Shown here piece by piece: positions 33,949-42,294 of a stretch of 64,000 nt of DNA (positions are counted from its first letter, which is position 1; every line of letters begins with the position of its first letter). The notes below the pieces were generated by a model. That model was not told where the DNA came from and searched no databases. It saw only the letters and a list, made by a program, of their open reading frames with translations. Both the position numbers and the translations under genes were made by a program. The stretch is from Flavobacterium hungaricum (GTDB taxonomy: Bacteria > Bacteroidota > Bacteroidia > Flavobacteriales > Flavobacteriaceae): positions 620,001-684,000 of the forward strand of contig NZ_PRDM01000002.1 of NCBI RefSeq assembly GCF_015182285.1, given 5' to 3'.

Positions 33949-34016
33949 GTGTTTTTTTACGACCAAAAGTCAGTAAAAATGGTGCAAAAACGTTCGGAAA
34001 TGTATTATTTTGTAAA

Positions 34017-35276
34017 ATGAAACCAATTAAAATGGAACAGCCCAAAAAACTCTTAATTATTGGCTTTGTCTGGCCAGAACCAAACTCATCTGCTGCGGGG
34101 AGCAGAATGATGCAGTTGATTTCTATCTTTCAGGAGCATAGCTTCGAAATAACCTTTGCAAGTCCAGCATTGGATAGCAATTTTATGGTAGATTTAAGTC
34201 AGTTTGGCGTTCATAAAAAGGCGATCGAATTAAACAGTCCTACTTTTGATATTTTTATAAAAGAGCTCAATCCAGCTGTTGTTTTGTTTGATCGTTTTAT
34301 GATTGAAGAACAGTTTGGATGGCGCGTTTCAGAAAACTGCCCCAATGCCATTCGTATTTTAGATACAGAAGATCTGCATTGTTTAAGAACCGCAAGGCAA
34401 AAGGCTTTTAAAGAAAAAAGAACTTTTGAGCTCACAGATCTGCTTTCAGAAGAAGTTGCAAAACGTGAAATTGCCAGTATCTTAAGATGCGATTTAAGTT
34501 ATATTATTTCTGAAGTTGAAATAGAAATCTTAAAAAACGTTTTTAAAATCGATTCCAGTTTGCTGCAATATCTGCCATTTTTGGTTGATGAAATGAATGA
34601 GGAAGATTTAAGAAAACTTCCTTCTTTTAACGAAAGAAATAATTTTATTTTCATCGGAAACTTTCTCCACGAACCCAATTGGAATACCGTTCAATATTTA
34701 AATGAAGAAATCTGGCCTGCAATCAGGGCGCAATTTCCAGAAGCGGTTTTAGAAGTTTACGGGGCATATCCGTCTCAAAAAGCATTACAGCTGCATCAGC
34801 CTAAAAACGGCTTTTTGATTAAAGGAAGGGCAGAGGATGCTAATGAAGTAGTGAAAAAAGCAAGAGTTGTTTTGGCTCCCATTCGTTTTGGTGCCGGTTT
34901 AAAAGGAAAATTATTAGAAGCCATGCAATGCGGCACCCCAAGTGCAACCACAACTATTGGTTCTGAGGCAATGCATCCTAATCTGCCTTGGAATGGTTTT
35001 GTTGAAAATGATCCGCATGAATTTGCAAAAAAAGCAATTGAGCTTTATCAAAATGAAAATCTTTGGAAGAATTCTCAAAAAAGCGGTATTGCGATTATAA
35101 ATCAATGTTATCAAAAAAATAAATATGCAGTTGAATTAATTGAAGCGATAAACAACCTGCTTCAAAATTCAGAAACGCATCGCCTCCATAATTTCATGGG
35201 AAGTCTGCTGCAGCATCATACTTTAAAAAGTACCAAATACATGTCTAAATGGATAGAAGCCAAGAATAAAAATTAA
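34017..35276 (+). CDS. GT4-like glycosyltransferase
   Basis: The 419-residue cytosolic protein has a GT-B type glycosyltransferase architecture. The N-terminal half starts KKLLIIGFVWPEPNSSAAGSR, the glycine/serine-rich opening of nucleotide-sugar transferases. The C-terminal half has FIGNFLHEPNWNTVQYL and then APIRFGAGLKGKLLEAMQCGTP, where the GxKGKxxEAM pattern binds the sugar-nucleotide. Acceptor and sugar are unknown. ATG 34017 is used; ATG 34032 (MEQPKK) is an equally plausible start. The 3' end overlaps the convergent AraC gene by 4 nt. Confidence 0.82.
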   Translation: MKPIKMEQPKKLLIIGFVWPEPNSSAAGSRMMQLISIFQEHSFEITFASPALDSNFMVDLSQFGVHKKAIELNSPTFDIFIKELNPAVVLFDRFMIEEQFGWRVSENCPNAIRILDTEDLHCLRTARQKAFKEKRTFELTDLLSEEVAKREIASILRCDLSYIISEVEIEILKNVFKIDSSLLQYLPFLVDEMNEEDLRKLPSFNERNNFIFIGNFLHEPNWNTVQYLNEEIWPAIRAQFPEAVLEVYGAYPSQKALQLHQPKNGFLIKGRAEDANEVVKKARVVLAPIRFGAGLKGKLLEAMQCGTPSATTTIGSEAMHPNLPWNGFVENDPHEFAKKAIELYQNENLWKNSQKSGIAIINQCYQKNKYAVELIEAINNLLQNSETHRLHNFMGSLLQHHTLKSTKYMSKWIEAKNKN

Positions 35277-36151
35277 ACGTCCATTTTGCCAAAACCTACT
35301 GTTTCACGATAAATTTGAGGCGAAACATCGGCATTGGTTTTAAAGAAACGGCTGAAATAATGTTCGTCGTCATAACCCAATTCGTATGCGATTTCTTTAA
35401 CCGTTTTATTGGTTAAGTACAATTCTCTTTTGGCTTCAATAATTATTCGTTCCGAAATTAAATCGGTCAAAGTTTTATTGAAATAATTCTTAGATAATTT
35501 AGCCAGAGCTTTTGGAGAAATATTCAGTAAATCGGCATAATTTCCAGCCGAATGTTTGGTTTTGAAATTCAATTCGATCGCAACCTTCAGATTTTGAAGT
35601 ATAAAAGGTTCTTTAGAATCTGGAACCGATTTCATTTCTTCTAATTGTTCTGTCTTTAACCTTGAGGCGGTTATTAGAAAAATCTTCAAATAAGAAATCA
35701 ACAATTCGTATTGCGCCAATTCTGCATTTTGAATTTCGGCTTTCATTTGCTCAATAACCATTTTAAAAGTCAGTGCAGCCTGATCTGTAATCGTAACATA
35801 TGGCGGCTGATAAATATTATTGAATAAAACACCATTGCAGGAAACCTCTTTCTGGTGCATATGGATACAATAAAAATCGGGATGAAAGTGAATCGCAATT
35901 CCTTCAATTGGTTCATTCACACAAAGCATAAAAGGCTGGTAAGGAGAAAAGGCGAGAAGTGAGTTTTCTTCAAATTGATGTTCTGCAAAATCGGCTTTAA
36001 CCTTGCCTTTTCCTTTGGTTACCCAAATTAAAGAATAATAATTATTGCGCTGCAAATGATCAAAATAGCTGTTATCATCAAAAGAAAGTATTTTGAACGC
36101 CAGATTGCCGGTCTGCGGGTTTATTAAAGTAGAAACATTTTGAGAACTCAT
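35273..36151 (-). CDS. AraC-family transcriptional regulator
   Basis: The 292-residue protein has an N-terminal cupin-like effector domain (about residues 15-110, with WVTKGKGKVKADF and HFHPDFYCIH). It has a C-terminal AraC double helix-turn-helix (about 190-285), where NKTVKEIAYELGYDDEHYFSRFFK is split as the classical second HTH. The ligand is unknown. The AhpD-like gene lies immediately upstream on the same strand, and AraC regulators with a cupin domain often control such neighbours. A hairpin with terminator character lies in the 97-nt gap between the two genes. Confidence 0.9.
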   Translation of the reverse strand: MSSQNVSTLINPQTGNLAFKILSFDDNSYFDHLQRNNYYSLIWVTKGKGKVKADFAEHQFEENSLLAFSPYQPFMLCVNEPIEGIAIHFHPDFYCIHMHQKEVSCNGVLFNNIYQPPYVTITDQAALTFKMVIEQMKAEIQNAELAQYELLISYLKIFLITASRLKTEQLEEMKSVPDSKEPFILQNLKVAIELNFKTKHSAGNYADLLNISPKALAKLSKNYFNKTLTDLISERIIIEAKRELYLTNKTVKEIAYELGYDDEHYFSRFFKTNADVSPQIYRETVGFGKMDV

Positions 36152-36173
36152 GATCTAGTGGTTTTTGGAAATA

Positions 36174-36209
36174 TAAAGATAGCTCCGAAATAAATTCACA
36201 GCTATCTTT
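36174..36209 (-). terminator. hairpin between the AhpD-like and araC-type genes
   Basis: AAAGATAGCT and AGCTATCTTT form a 10-bp stem followed on the minus strand by a short T-rich stretch. It probably ends the AhpD-like transcript and lies in the leader of the AraC-type gene. Confidence 0.6.
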
Positions 36210-36248
36210 ATACATTGTTTTTTGTTATTGCGACAGTAAAATATCGAA

Positions 36249-36779
36249 TTATACTGTTGGAAAATCAATTTCAGTATTTGCAAGATTGTTGGAATAGTTT
36301 GTTAAAACATTCAAAGCTGTATGCGCAACAGTTTCGGCAATTTCGGCATCAGAAACTCCTGCGTTTTTAGCTTTATTTACATCTTCGTCGTTTACTAAAC
36401 CATTTTTGCTGATTAAAGTTTTTGCCAATTGTAAAACAGCCTCTGTTTTAGCGTCAGTTGAGTTTCCTGTTCGCGCGGCTTTTAAAACTTCTGGATCTGC
36501 TTTTACCAATTTTTCTCCGATAAAAGTATGAGCTGCTAAACAGTAATCACAAGAGTTGCTTTCTGAAACTGCCAAAGCAATTAATTCCCCTGTTTTTGCA
36601 CTCAATTTTCCGTGGCTCAAAGCGCCGCTTAAGTTTAAATATCCTTCAAGAACCGCAGGAGAATTTCCCATTGTTCTCATCATGTTAGGTACAGAACCTA
36701 ATTTTGCTTGTACAGCGTTGAATAAGTCTTTAGTTTTTCCTGTTACTTCTTCTGGGTTTAATGCTGTTAATCGTGTCAT
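36249..36779 (-). CDS. AhpD-like / carboxymuconolactone decarboxylase-family protein
   Basis: The 176-residue protein has the alkylhydroperoxidase AhpD core with the redox motif CDYC-x3-H (SNSCDYCLAAHTFIGEK), preceded by GKLSAKTGELIALAVSES. Proteins of this family act as peroxidase-linked thiol reductants or decarboxylases. The CxxC plus His arrangement favours a redox role in peroxide detoxification. No AhpC gene is nearby. It is probably controlled by the adjacent AraC-type regulator, but no operator could be identified. Confidence 0.88.
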   Translation of the reverse strand: MTRLTALNPEEVTGKTKDLFNAVQAKLGSVPNMMRTMGNSPAVLEGYLNLSGALSHGKLSAKTGELIALAVSESNSCDYCLAAHTFIGEKLVKADPEVLKAARTGNSTDAKTEAVLQLAKTLISKNGLVNDEDVNKAKNAGVSDAEIAETVAHTALNVLTNYSNNLANTEIDFPTV

Positions 36780-36904
36780 TTTATTTAATTTTTAAAGTTG
36801 TTATTTGTTATTGTCTTTTGACATTACAAAGTTGCGACGATTACAGATTTTAGAACATAGAGGATTTACGCTATGTGATGGATAATTTTCCCTCTTGTTT
36901 TTTT

Positions 36905-37051
36905 CAGCAGCTAATCCAGCTTTCCGCTCCAAGTCCTCACTCAAAAGCCTGATTTTTCTAAGCCATAAAACGAGCTTCCGTTGGTCGCTGTTTTCTGGCA
37001 AGAAAATCAGGCTTTTCAGCTCCGGGCTTTCCGCTGCAATCTGGGCTAGGA
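36905..37051 (-). ncRNA. Flavo-1-like structured RNA element, copy 3 (long hairpin)
   Basis: On the minus strand the element begins CCTAGCCCAGAT..CAGCGGAAAGC and ends GGAGCGGAAAGCTGGATTAGC, matching the frame of the copies at 6441 and 15161. The central hairpin is longer: AAAAGCCTGATTTTC pairs with GAAAAATCAGGCTTTT, with an inner GCCA/TGGC and GAAAAC/GTTTT extension. Open frames of 95 codons (minus) and 68 codons (plus) across it are judged spurious. Confidence 0.55.
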
Positions 37052-37139
37052 CATTCGTTTTCATAATATGGTTAGCGGGAATCGACATTTCGGAGGAATG
37101 AAATGTTTATAGAAATAATAATATATGGCAATTCAAAAG

Positions 37140-37191
37140 AGCTCCAGCGGAGCGACATATTTTTAATTAGATGTACCGCTCCGCTGGAGCT
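37140..37191. repeat. inverted repeat of the AGCTCCAGCGGAGCG type
   Basis: AGCTCCAGCGGAGCGACAT is mirrored by ATGTACCGCTCCGCTGGAGCT around a 12-nt AT-rich loop. The element looks like a short non-autonomous repeat of Bacteroidota genomes. Confidence 0.75.
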
Positions 37192-37205
37192 ATTTTAAAA
37201 TGAAA

Positions 37206-37376
37206 TTAATTGTTCTATAAATATTTCGTCCCGCTGGGACTTATCGAAAAAAAATATTAGGCATCTTAATTAAATGTTCTATAAACATTTCGTCCCGCTG
37301 GGACATATCGAAAAAAATATTAGGCATCTTAATTAATTGTTCTATAAACATTTCGTTCCGCTGGGACTTATCGGGA
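37206..37376. repeat. three tandem REP-like units
   Basis: Three head-to-tail units of about 60-63 nt each contain TTCTATAAAYATTTCG, the hairpin GTCCCGCTGGGAC (or a one-base variant) and TATCGAAAAAAATATTAGGC. A partial inverted copy (GAAATGTTTATAGAA) lies near 37100. The whole 36780-37493 stretch holds no credible protein gene. Confidence 0.8.
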
Positions 37377-37380
37377 ACAA

Positions 37381-37414
37381 AAAAGAGGTTGTCTTTTTGT
37401 AGACAACCTCTTTT
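37381..37414 (-). terminator. M1 peptidase gene terminator
   Basis: AAAAGAGGTTGTC and GACAACCTCTTTT form a perfect 13-bp stem, 80 nt after the stop of the M1 gene on the minus strand, with a T-run following. Confidence 0.85.
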
Positions 37415-37493
37415 AAAAATTATATTTTAAAAATAGTAGAGATAGTTTTAGTTACCGCTTACTGCTGAATACTAAAAAACTGAACACTGAACA

Positions 37494-39341
37494 CTATTTC
37501 AAAACACCTTCAACAGCTTGAATAGTAGTAGCATGATAACCCGATTTTGCTTTTTCAAAAACTTGTTTTGCCCACACTTTGCCTTCTGGAGTTTTAACCA
37601 TTTCTTTATACAGCATCATTACAGATCCAGTTCTGCTGATTCCAATCAAAAATTGTTCAATAGACGGATAAGCAGGTTTGTATTGGTGAATTAATGCCTG
37701 AACAAACCATTGACGTTTGATTATGAAATTACCTCCTTTTGTAAAGTTGAACTCTTTATCAATTGCTTCCATTTCTTTTACAGTGATATCAGCTGGAAGA
37801 TGGTCAATAAAGTGTTGTTTTTCGGCAGTTGTTGTGATTTTTTTACTTAAACCTGCAACGCCTGTTTCTCTCCAGCTTTTTTGAATGGCATCAATTGCGT
37901 CAAAATCTGCAGAACTTACCGGAAGTATATTTGCCGGAATTCCCGGTTTGTAAATCCAGTCTTCTAATTTTATTTTATCGGCTAAAGCTTTGTCGCCTTT
38001 GATTAGATTTTCATTTAGATACTTTACAAAATCTTCTGTTGTAATGGATTGAAAAGCGTGTGAATCAAAATAGTTTTTGATAAACGGATCAAATTTCTCG
38101 CGCCCGACAGCATTTTCAATAACTCTTAAAAAAGCATATCCTTTTACATACGGAATTTGGCTGATTCCATCATCTGGATTTCTATTCGTAAGGCTTACTT
38201 TTAATCTTGTATCAGGATTTGTATTCCCGTATTCAGCTACGTTATCGGTTAATTCTTTGTTTGTGATAACATTTTGCATTTCAAATTCTTTCTTTCCAAA
38301 GATTGCTTCGCCGATTCTGTGTTCCACATAAGTGGTAAAACCTTCGTTTAACCAAATATCATCCCAAGTTGCATTGGTAACTAAGTTACCGCTCCAGCTG
38401 TGACCTAATTCGTGAGCCAATAAACTCGTTAACGAACGATCTCCTGCAATTACGCCTGGAGTTAAGAAAGTCAAGTTTGGATTTTCCATTCCGCCGTAAG
38501 GAAAGCTTGGAGGTAAAACCAAAACGTCATAACGTCCCCAACGGTAAGGTCCGTATAATTTTTCTGCTGCAACAACCATTTTTCCTAGTTCGGCAAATTC
38601 CCAAGCCGATTTTTTTAGCATTGATGGTTCTGCGTAAACTCCTGTTCTGTTGTCAATCGCTTGAAATTCGATGTCTCCAACAGCAATTGCCATTAAATAA
38701 GACGGAATGGCTTTGTCTTGTTTGAAAGTGTAAACACCTGTATCATTTTTTTTCTGCGGATTTACAGCACTCATTACCGCTAACAAATCTTTAGGAACTG
38801 TAACTTTTGCATTATAAGTAAAACGAACTCCTGGCGAATCCTGACACGGAATCCAAGTTCTGGACCAAACACTTTCTCCTTGAGAAAACACAAATGGTTT
38901 CTTTTTGTCAGCAGTTTGTTCTGGCTTTAACCATTGCAACGCCACAGCATCTTTTGTAGTGCTGTAGTAAATGTTTACTTTGGTAGTATTGGGTTCAATT
39001 GTAATATGAAGTGGTTTCCCATGAAATTCAGTGTCTTTTCCCAGTTCAAATTTTGTTTCTTTTTCCTCGTCGCCTAAAGTAACTTTTGTGATTTCTAACG
39101 TGTTTTCGTCGAAGATGATTTCATTTCCTTTGCTAACATTGTCAATTAACCAAGAAGCTTTTCCTGAAATGGTCTGCGTATCAAAATCTACTTTAATGTC
39201 TAAATCAAGATGTTTTACAACGGCTAGTTCTGGTTTAGAATAGCTGTGTTCGTCTGCAACGACAGTGTTTTTTTCAGTTTGTTCTTTTTTCTGGCAGGCA
39301 ATTGCTGTCAGGAATAAAGTGACGAGGATTAGTTTCTTCAT
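37494..39341 (-). CDS. M1-family aminopeptidase lipoprotein (LTA4 hydrolase type)
   Basis: The 615-residue protein has a lipoprotein signal ending AIAC (C16). It contains the gluzincin zinc motif H310-E311-x-x-H314 with third ligand E333 (HELGHSWSG, then WLNEGFTTYVEHR). The exopeptidase motif is GGMEN at 283-287. The N-terminal beta-sandwich and the helical C-terminal domain (residues about 470-615) match the leukotriene A4 hydrolase/aminopeptidase B branch. It probably trims N-terminal residues of peptides in the envelope. It is a single-gene unit with its own terminator. Confidence 0.92.
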   Translation of the reverse strand: MKKLILVTLFLTAIACQKKEQTEKNTVVADEHSYSKPELAVVKHLDLDIKVDFDTQTISGKASWLIDNVSKGNEIIFDENTLEITKVTLGDEEKETKFELGKDTEFHGKPLHITIEPNTTKVNIYYSTTKDAVALQWLKPEQTADKKKPFVFSQGESVWSRTWIPCQDSPGVRFTYNAKVTVPKDLLAVMSAVNPQKKNDTGVYTFKQDKAIPSYLMAIAVGDIEFQAIDNRTGVYAEPSMLKKSAWEFAELGKMVVAAEKLYGPYRWGRYDVLVLPPSFPYGGMENPNLTFLTPGVIAGDRSLTSLLAHELGHSWSGNLVTNATWDDIWLNEGFTTYVEHRIGEAIFGKKEFEMQNVITNKELTDNVAEYGNTNPDTRLKVSLTNRNPDDGISQIPYVKGYAFLRVIENAVGREKFDPFIKNYFDSHAFQSITTEDFVKYLNENLIKGDKALADKIKLEDWIYKPGIPANILPVSSADFDAIDAIQKSWRETGVAGLSKKITTTAEKQHFIDHLPADITVKEMEAIDKEFNFTKGGNFIIKRQWFVQALIHQYKPAYPSIEQFLIGISRTGSVMMLYKEMVKTPEGKVWAKQVFEKAKSGYHATTIQAVEGVLK

Positions 39342-39377
39342 TTTATGAGGTTTTGAAATTGAGAAGGAAAATTAAAC

Positions 39378-39416
39378 AAAAAATCCCGTCCCGAAAAACT
39401 TCGGGACGGGATTTTA
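39378..39416 (-). terminator. pdhA-pdhC terminator
   Basis: AATCCCGTCCCGAA and TTCGGGACGGGATT form a 14-bp GC-rich stem followed by T on the minus strand, 50 nt after the pdhC stop. Confidence 0.9.
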
Positions 39417-39431
39417 TTATGAATAACCTTC

Positions 39432-39447
39432 TCCCGAAGTTTCGGGA
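39432..39447. repeat. short palindrome TCCCGAAGTTTCGGGA
   Basis: Near-perfect 16-nt palindrome between the pdhC stop and its terminator. It belongs to the same word family as 40833-40848 and 42222-42235. Confidence 0.65.
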
Positions 39448-39467
39448 CGCTCAGGTTGACAAGTCAA

Positions 39468-41135
39468 TTATGCCAACATTGTAACTGGGCTTTCGATGTA
39501 TTGTTTTAATGTTTGCAAGAACTGAGCTCCAGTTGCACCGTCAATTGTTCTGTGGTCGCAAGCTAATGATAACATCATCGTGTTTCCAACAACAATTTGT
39601 CCGTTTTTAACAACAGGTTTCTCAACAATTGCACCAACAGAAAGGATTGCAGAGTTTGGCTGATTGATAATTGAATTAAATTCAGTAATACCAAACATTC
39701 CAAGGTTAGATACTGTAAAAGTACTTCCTTCCATTTCTTGTGGTCCTAATTTTTTGTTTTTAGCTCTTCCTGCAAGATCTCTTACGCTTCCTCCAATTTG
39801 AGATAAGCTCATAGCATCTGTAAATTTCAATACAGGAACTACTAATCCGTCTTCAACAGCAACAGCAACCCCAATATTTACGTGGTGATTGATGATGATA
39901 GCATCTTCTTTCCACTGAGAATTGATTTTTGGGTGTTTTTTCAATGCTAAAGCACAAGCTTTGATTACCATATCGTTGAAAGATACTTTTGTATCTGGAA
40001 CGCTATTGATAGCAGCTCTTGCCTGCATTGCTTCGTCCATGCTTACTTCGATCACTAAGTTGTAGTGAGGCGCAGTAAATAATGATTCAGCAAGACGCTT
40101 AGCGATAATTTTACGCATTTGAGAGTTTTTGATCTCTTCTGTGTAAACTTCTCCAGCAGGAACAAATACTTTTGGAGCAGCAGCTTTTGTCTCTTCCGCT
40201 TTTGCAGCAGGTGCAGCAGTATTTGACGATGAAGCAGCTTGTGTAGATGGAGTAAAGTTTTCGATATCGCTTTTTACGATACGTCCGTTTTCTCCAGAAC
40301 CTTTAACCTGAGATAATTGAATTCCTTTATCAGAAGCAATTTTCTTAGCTAATGGCGAAGCCAAAACTCTTCCGTTAGAAGAATCAGCAGTAGTTTCTAC
40401 AGCTTTTTCAGCAGCAGGTGCAGCTTTTGTTTCTTCAGCAGGAGCGCTTACAGGTGCAGCACCTCCGGCAGTATAGTTTTCTGCAATTCCAGAAATGTCA
40501 GTTCCTGCAGGTCCGATGATCGCTAATAAGCTGTCAACAGGAGCAGTGTTTCCTTCTTGAATTCCAATGTATAATAATGTTCCAGCATTGAATGACTCAA
40601 ACTCCATAGTCGCTTTGTCTGTTTCAATTTCTGCTAAAATATCTCCTTCAGCCACAGCATCGCCAACTTTTTTCAACCAAGTTGCTACTGTACCTTCTGT
40701 CATTGTATCACTCAAACGTGGCATAGTTACAACTACAACACCTTTTGGTAATTCAGTAGCTGCTTTTGCAGGAGCAGCAGTTTCAGTTTTTGCTTCTGCA
40801 GCAGGAGCATCTTCTTTAGCTTCTGCTTTTGGTCCCGAAGCTTCGGGATCAGCAGCAGGAGCGTCACCACCAGCAAGAAGAGCAGAAATATCTTCACCTT
40901 CTTTACCAATGATTGCTAATAATGAATCAACTGGAGCAGTTTCTCCAGCCTGAATTCCGATATGTAAAAGAGTTCCTTCGTTAAAAGATTCAAACTCCAT
41001 TGTTGCTTTGTCTGTTTCAATTTCAGCAAGGATATCTCCTTCGCTGATTTTGTCGCCTACTTTTTTTAACCAAGTCGCTACAGTTCCTTCCGTCATAGTA
41101 TCGCTCAAACGGGGCATTGTTACTTTAATCGCCAT
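39468..41135 (-). CDS. pdhC: pyruvate dehydrogenase E2, dihydrolipoamide acetyltransferase
   Basis: E2 is the core of the pyruvate dehydrogenase complex and transfers acetyl groups from lipoate to CoA. The 555-residue protein has two lipoyl domains with lipoylated Lys at K43 and K174 (both in ETDKATMEFES), joined by Ala/Pro/Glu linkers. A peripheral-subunit binding domain follows at about 259-297 (VLASPLAKKIASDKGI). The catalytic domain runs from about 335 to the end with the DHRTIDG active site (H528). Residues DPEASGP (96-102) in the first linker are encoded by a palindromic repeat. It lies 4 nt downstream of pdhA in one operon. Confidence 0.96.
   Translation of the reverse strand: MAIKVTMPRLSDTMTEGTVATWLKKVGDKISEGDILAEIETDKATMEFESFNEGTLLHIGIQAGETAPVDSLLAIIGKEGEDISALLAGGDAPAADPEASGPKAEAKEDAPAAEAKTETAAPAKAATELPKGVVVVTMPRLSDTMTEGTVATWLKKVGDAVAEGDILAEIETDKATMEFESFNAGTLLYIGIQEGNTAPVDSLLAIIGPAGTDISGIAENYTAGGAAPVSAPAEETKAAPAAEKAVETTADSSNGRVLASPLAKKIASDKGIQLSQVKGSGENGRIVKSDIENFTPSTQAASSSNTAAPAAKAEETKAAAPKVFVPAGEVYTEEIKNSQMRKIIAKRLAESLFTAPHYNLVIEVSMDEAMQARAAINSVPDTKVSFNDMVIKACALALKKHPKINSQWKEDAIIINHHVNIGVAVAVEDGLVVPVLKFTDAMSLSQIGGSVRDLAGRAKNKKLGPQEMEGSTFTVSNLGMFGITEFNSIINQPNSAILSVGAIVEKPVVKNGQIVVGNTMMLSLACDHRTIDGATGAQFLQTLKQYIESPVTMLA
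40833..40848. repeat. perfect palindrome TCCCGAAGCTTCGGGA inside pdhC
   Basis: A perfect 16-nt palindrome lies in the coding sequence of the first E2 linker, where it reads in frame as part of DPEASGP. Similar palindromes flank the operon. Confidence 0.8.
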
Positions 41136-41139
41136 GATG

Positions 41140-42138
41140 TTATAATTTATGAGGTGTAAATGGATAGTCTTCTTGTGCGTATACTACATCGTATAATTGT
41201 TGCAAGTCTGGGTATGGAGATTCTTCGGCGAATTTCTGACATTCTTCTACTAAATCTTTAACTCTTTGGTCAATTACTTCAATTTCTTCTTCTGTAGCAT
41301 ATTTTTGATCCATAATTACATCAAGAACCTGAGTAATTGGGTCAATTTTTTTGTACTCTTCTACCTCTTCTTTAGAACGGTATAATTGAGCATCAGACAT
41401 TGAGTGTCCTCTGTAACGGTACGTTTTCATTTCAAGAAAAGTTGGTCCGTCTCCACGTCGCGCTCTTTCGATAGCTTCGTGCATTGCTTCGGCAACTTTC
41501 ACAGGATTCATTCCGTCAACTGGTCCGCAAGGCATTTCGTATCCTAAACCAAGTTTCCAGATATCAGTGTGGTTTGCAGTTCTTTCTACAGAAGTTCCCA
41601 TTGCGTATCCGTTGTTTTCAACGATAAACACAACTGGTAATTTCCACAACATAGCCATATTAAAAGCTTCGTGAAGAGAACCTTGTCTAGCAGCACCATC
41701 ACCAAAGTAAGTCATAGTAACACCTCCAGTATTGAAATACTTGTCAGCAAAAGCCAAACCAGCTCCTACAGGAATTTGACCTCCTACGATTCCGTGTCCT
41801 CCGTAAAAACGGTGTTCTTTAGAGAAAATGTGCATAGAACCTCCCATACCTTTAGAAGTTCCTGTTGCTTTTCCTAAAAGTTCAGCCATTACGTTTCTAG
41901 GATCAACTCCCATACCAATTGGCTGTACGTGGTTTCTGTAAGCAGTAATCATTTTGTCTTTGGTCAAGTCCATAGCGTGCAGTGCACCAGCTAATACAGC
42001 TTCTTGACCATTATATAGGTGTAGAAAACCTCTAACTTTTTGTTGAATGTATAATGCTGCAAGTTTGTCTTCAAACTTTCTCCAAAGCAGCATGTCCTCA
42101 TACCACTTTAAATATACCTCTTTTGTAACTTCTTTCAT
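41140..42138 (-). CDS. pdhA: pyruvate dehydrogenase E1 alpha subunit
   Basis: E1 alpha with E1 beta decarboxylates pyruvate using thiamine diphosphate. The 332-residue protein has the thiamine-diphosphate motif GDGAARQGSLHEAFNMA...NNGYAMGT and the phosphorylation-loop-like segment TYRYRGHSMSDAQLYRSK. The open frame extends to 42252, but that region carries the promoter at 42239-42246 and translates into an unrelated Cys-rich peptide, so ATG 42138 (MKEVTKEVYLKWYEDM) is the start. The operon continues with pdhC, 4 nt away. No E1 beta or E3 gene is in this window. Confidence 0.96.
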   Translation of the reverse strand: MKEVTKEVYLKWYEDMLLWRKFEDKLAALYIQQKVRGFLHLYNGQEAVLAGALHAMDLTKDKMITAYRNHVQPIGMGVDPRNVMAELLGKATGTSKGMGGSMHIFSKEHRFYGGHGIVGGQIPVGAGLAFADKYFNTGGVTMTYFGDGAARQGSLHEAFNMAMLWKLPVVFIVENNGYAMGTSVERTANHTDIWKLGLGYEMPCGPVDGMNPVKVAEAMHEAIERARRGDGPTFLEMKTYRYRGHSMSDAQLYRSKEEVEEYKKIDPITQVLDVIMDQKYATEEEIEVIDQRVKDLVEECQKFAEESPYPDLQQLYDVVYAQEDYPFTPHKL

Positions 42139-42221
42139 CTGAATTCTTTCTTTTGCTAAAGTTGTTTGTGTTATCGATATTGTGCCTGTAACGCAAAATA
42201 GTTTCCTCCCACAAATTTGCG

Positions 42222-42246
42222 CCCGAAAGCTCGGGATGCAAAAATA
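42222..42246 (-). promoter_or_regulatory. pdhA-pdhC promoter and leader hairpin
   Basis: TATTTTTG at 42246-42239 on the minus strand fits TAnnTTTG; the -33 element is weak. Just downstream, CCCGAGCTTTCGGG (42235-42222) can form a hairpin at the very start of a leader of roughly 95 nt. Confidence 0.5.
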
Positions 42247-42294
42247 AGACATTACATTTAAGAACTAAAATTTAAAAGGTACTTTTTGCTTTTT

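Noticed and set aside
36801-37101. Open frames of 95 codons (minus) and 68 codons (plus) upstream of the AhpD-like gene
   Set aside because: Both lie in the long-hairpin Flavo-1-like element; their apparent protein sequence is the translation of a repeat with self-complementary arms, and no promoter or family match is seen.
37206-37376. Possible CRISPR array
   Set aside because: The three units are adjacent copies of 60-63 nt with no unique spacers between short repeats, and no cas gene is present.
42139-42252. N-terminal extension of pdhA
   Set aside because: The region contains the -7 promoter element and a leader hairpin, and E1 alpha homologues start at the downstream ATG.
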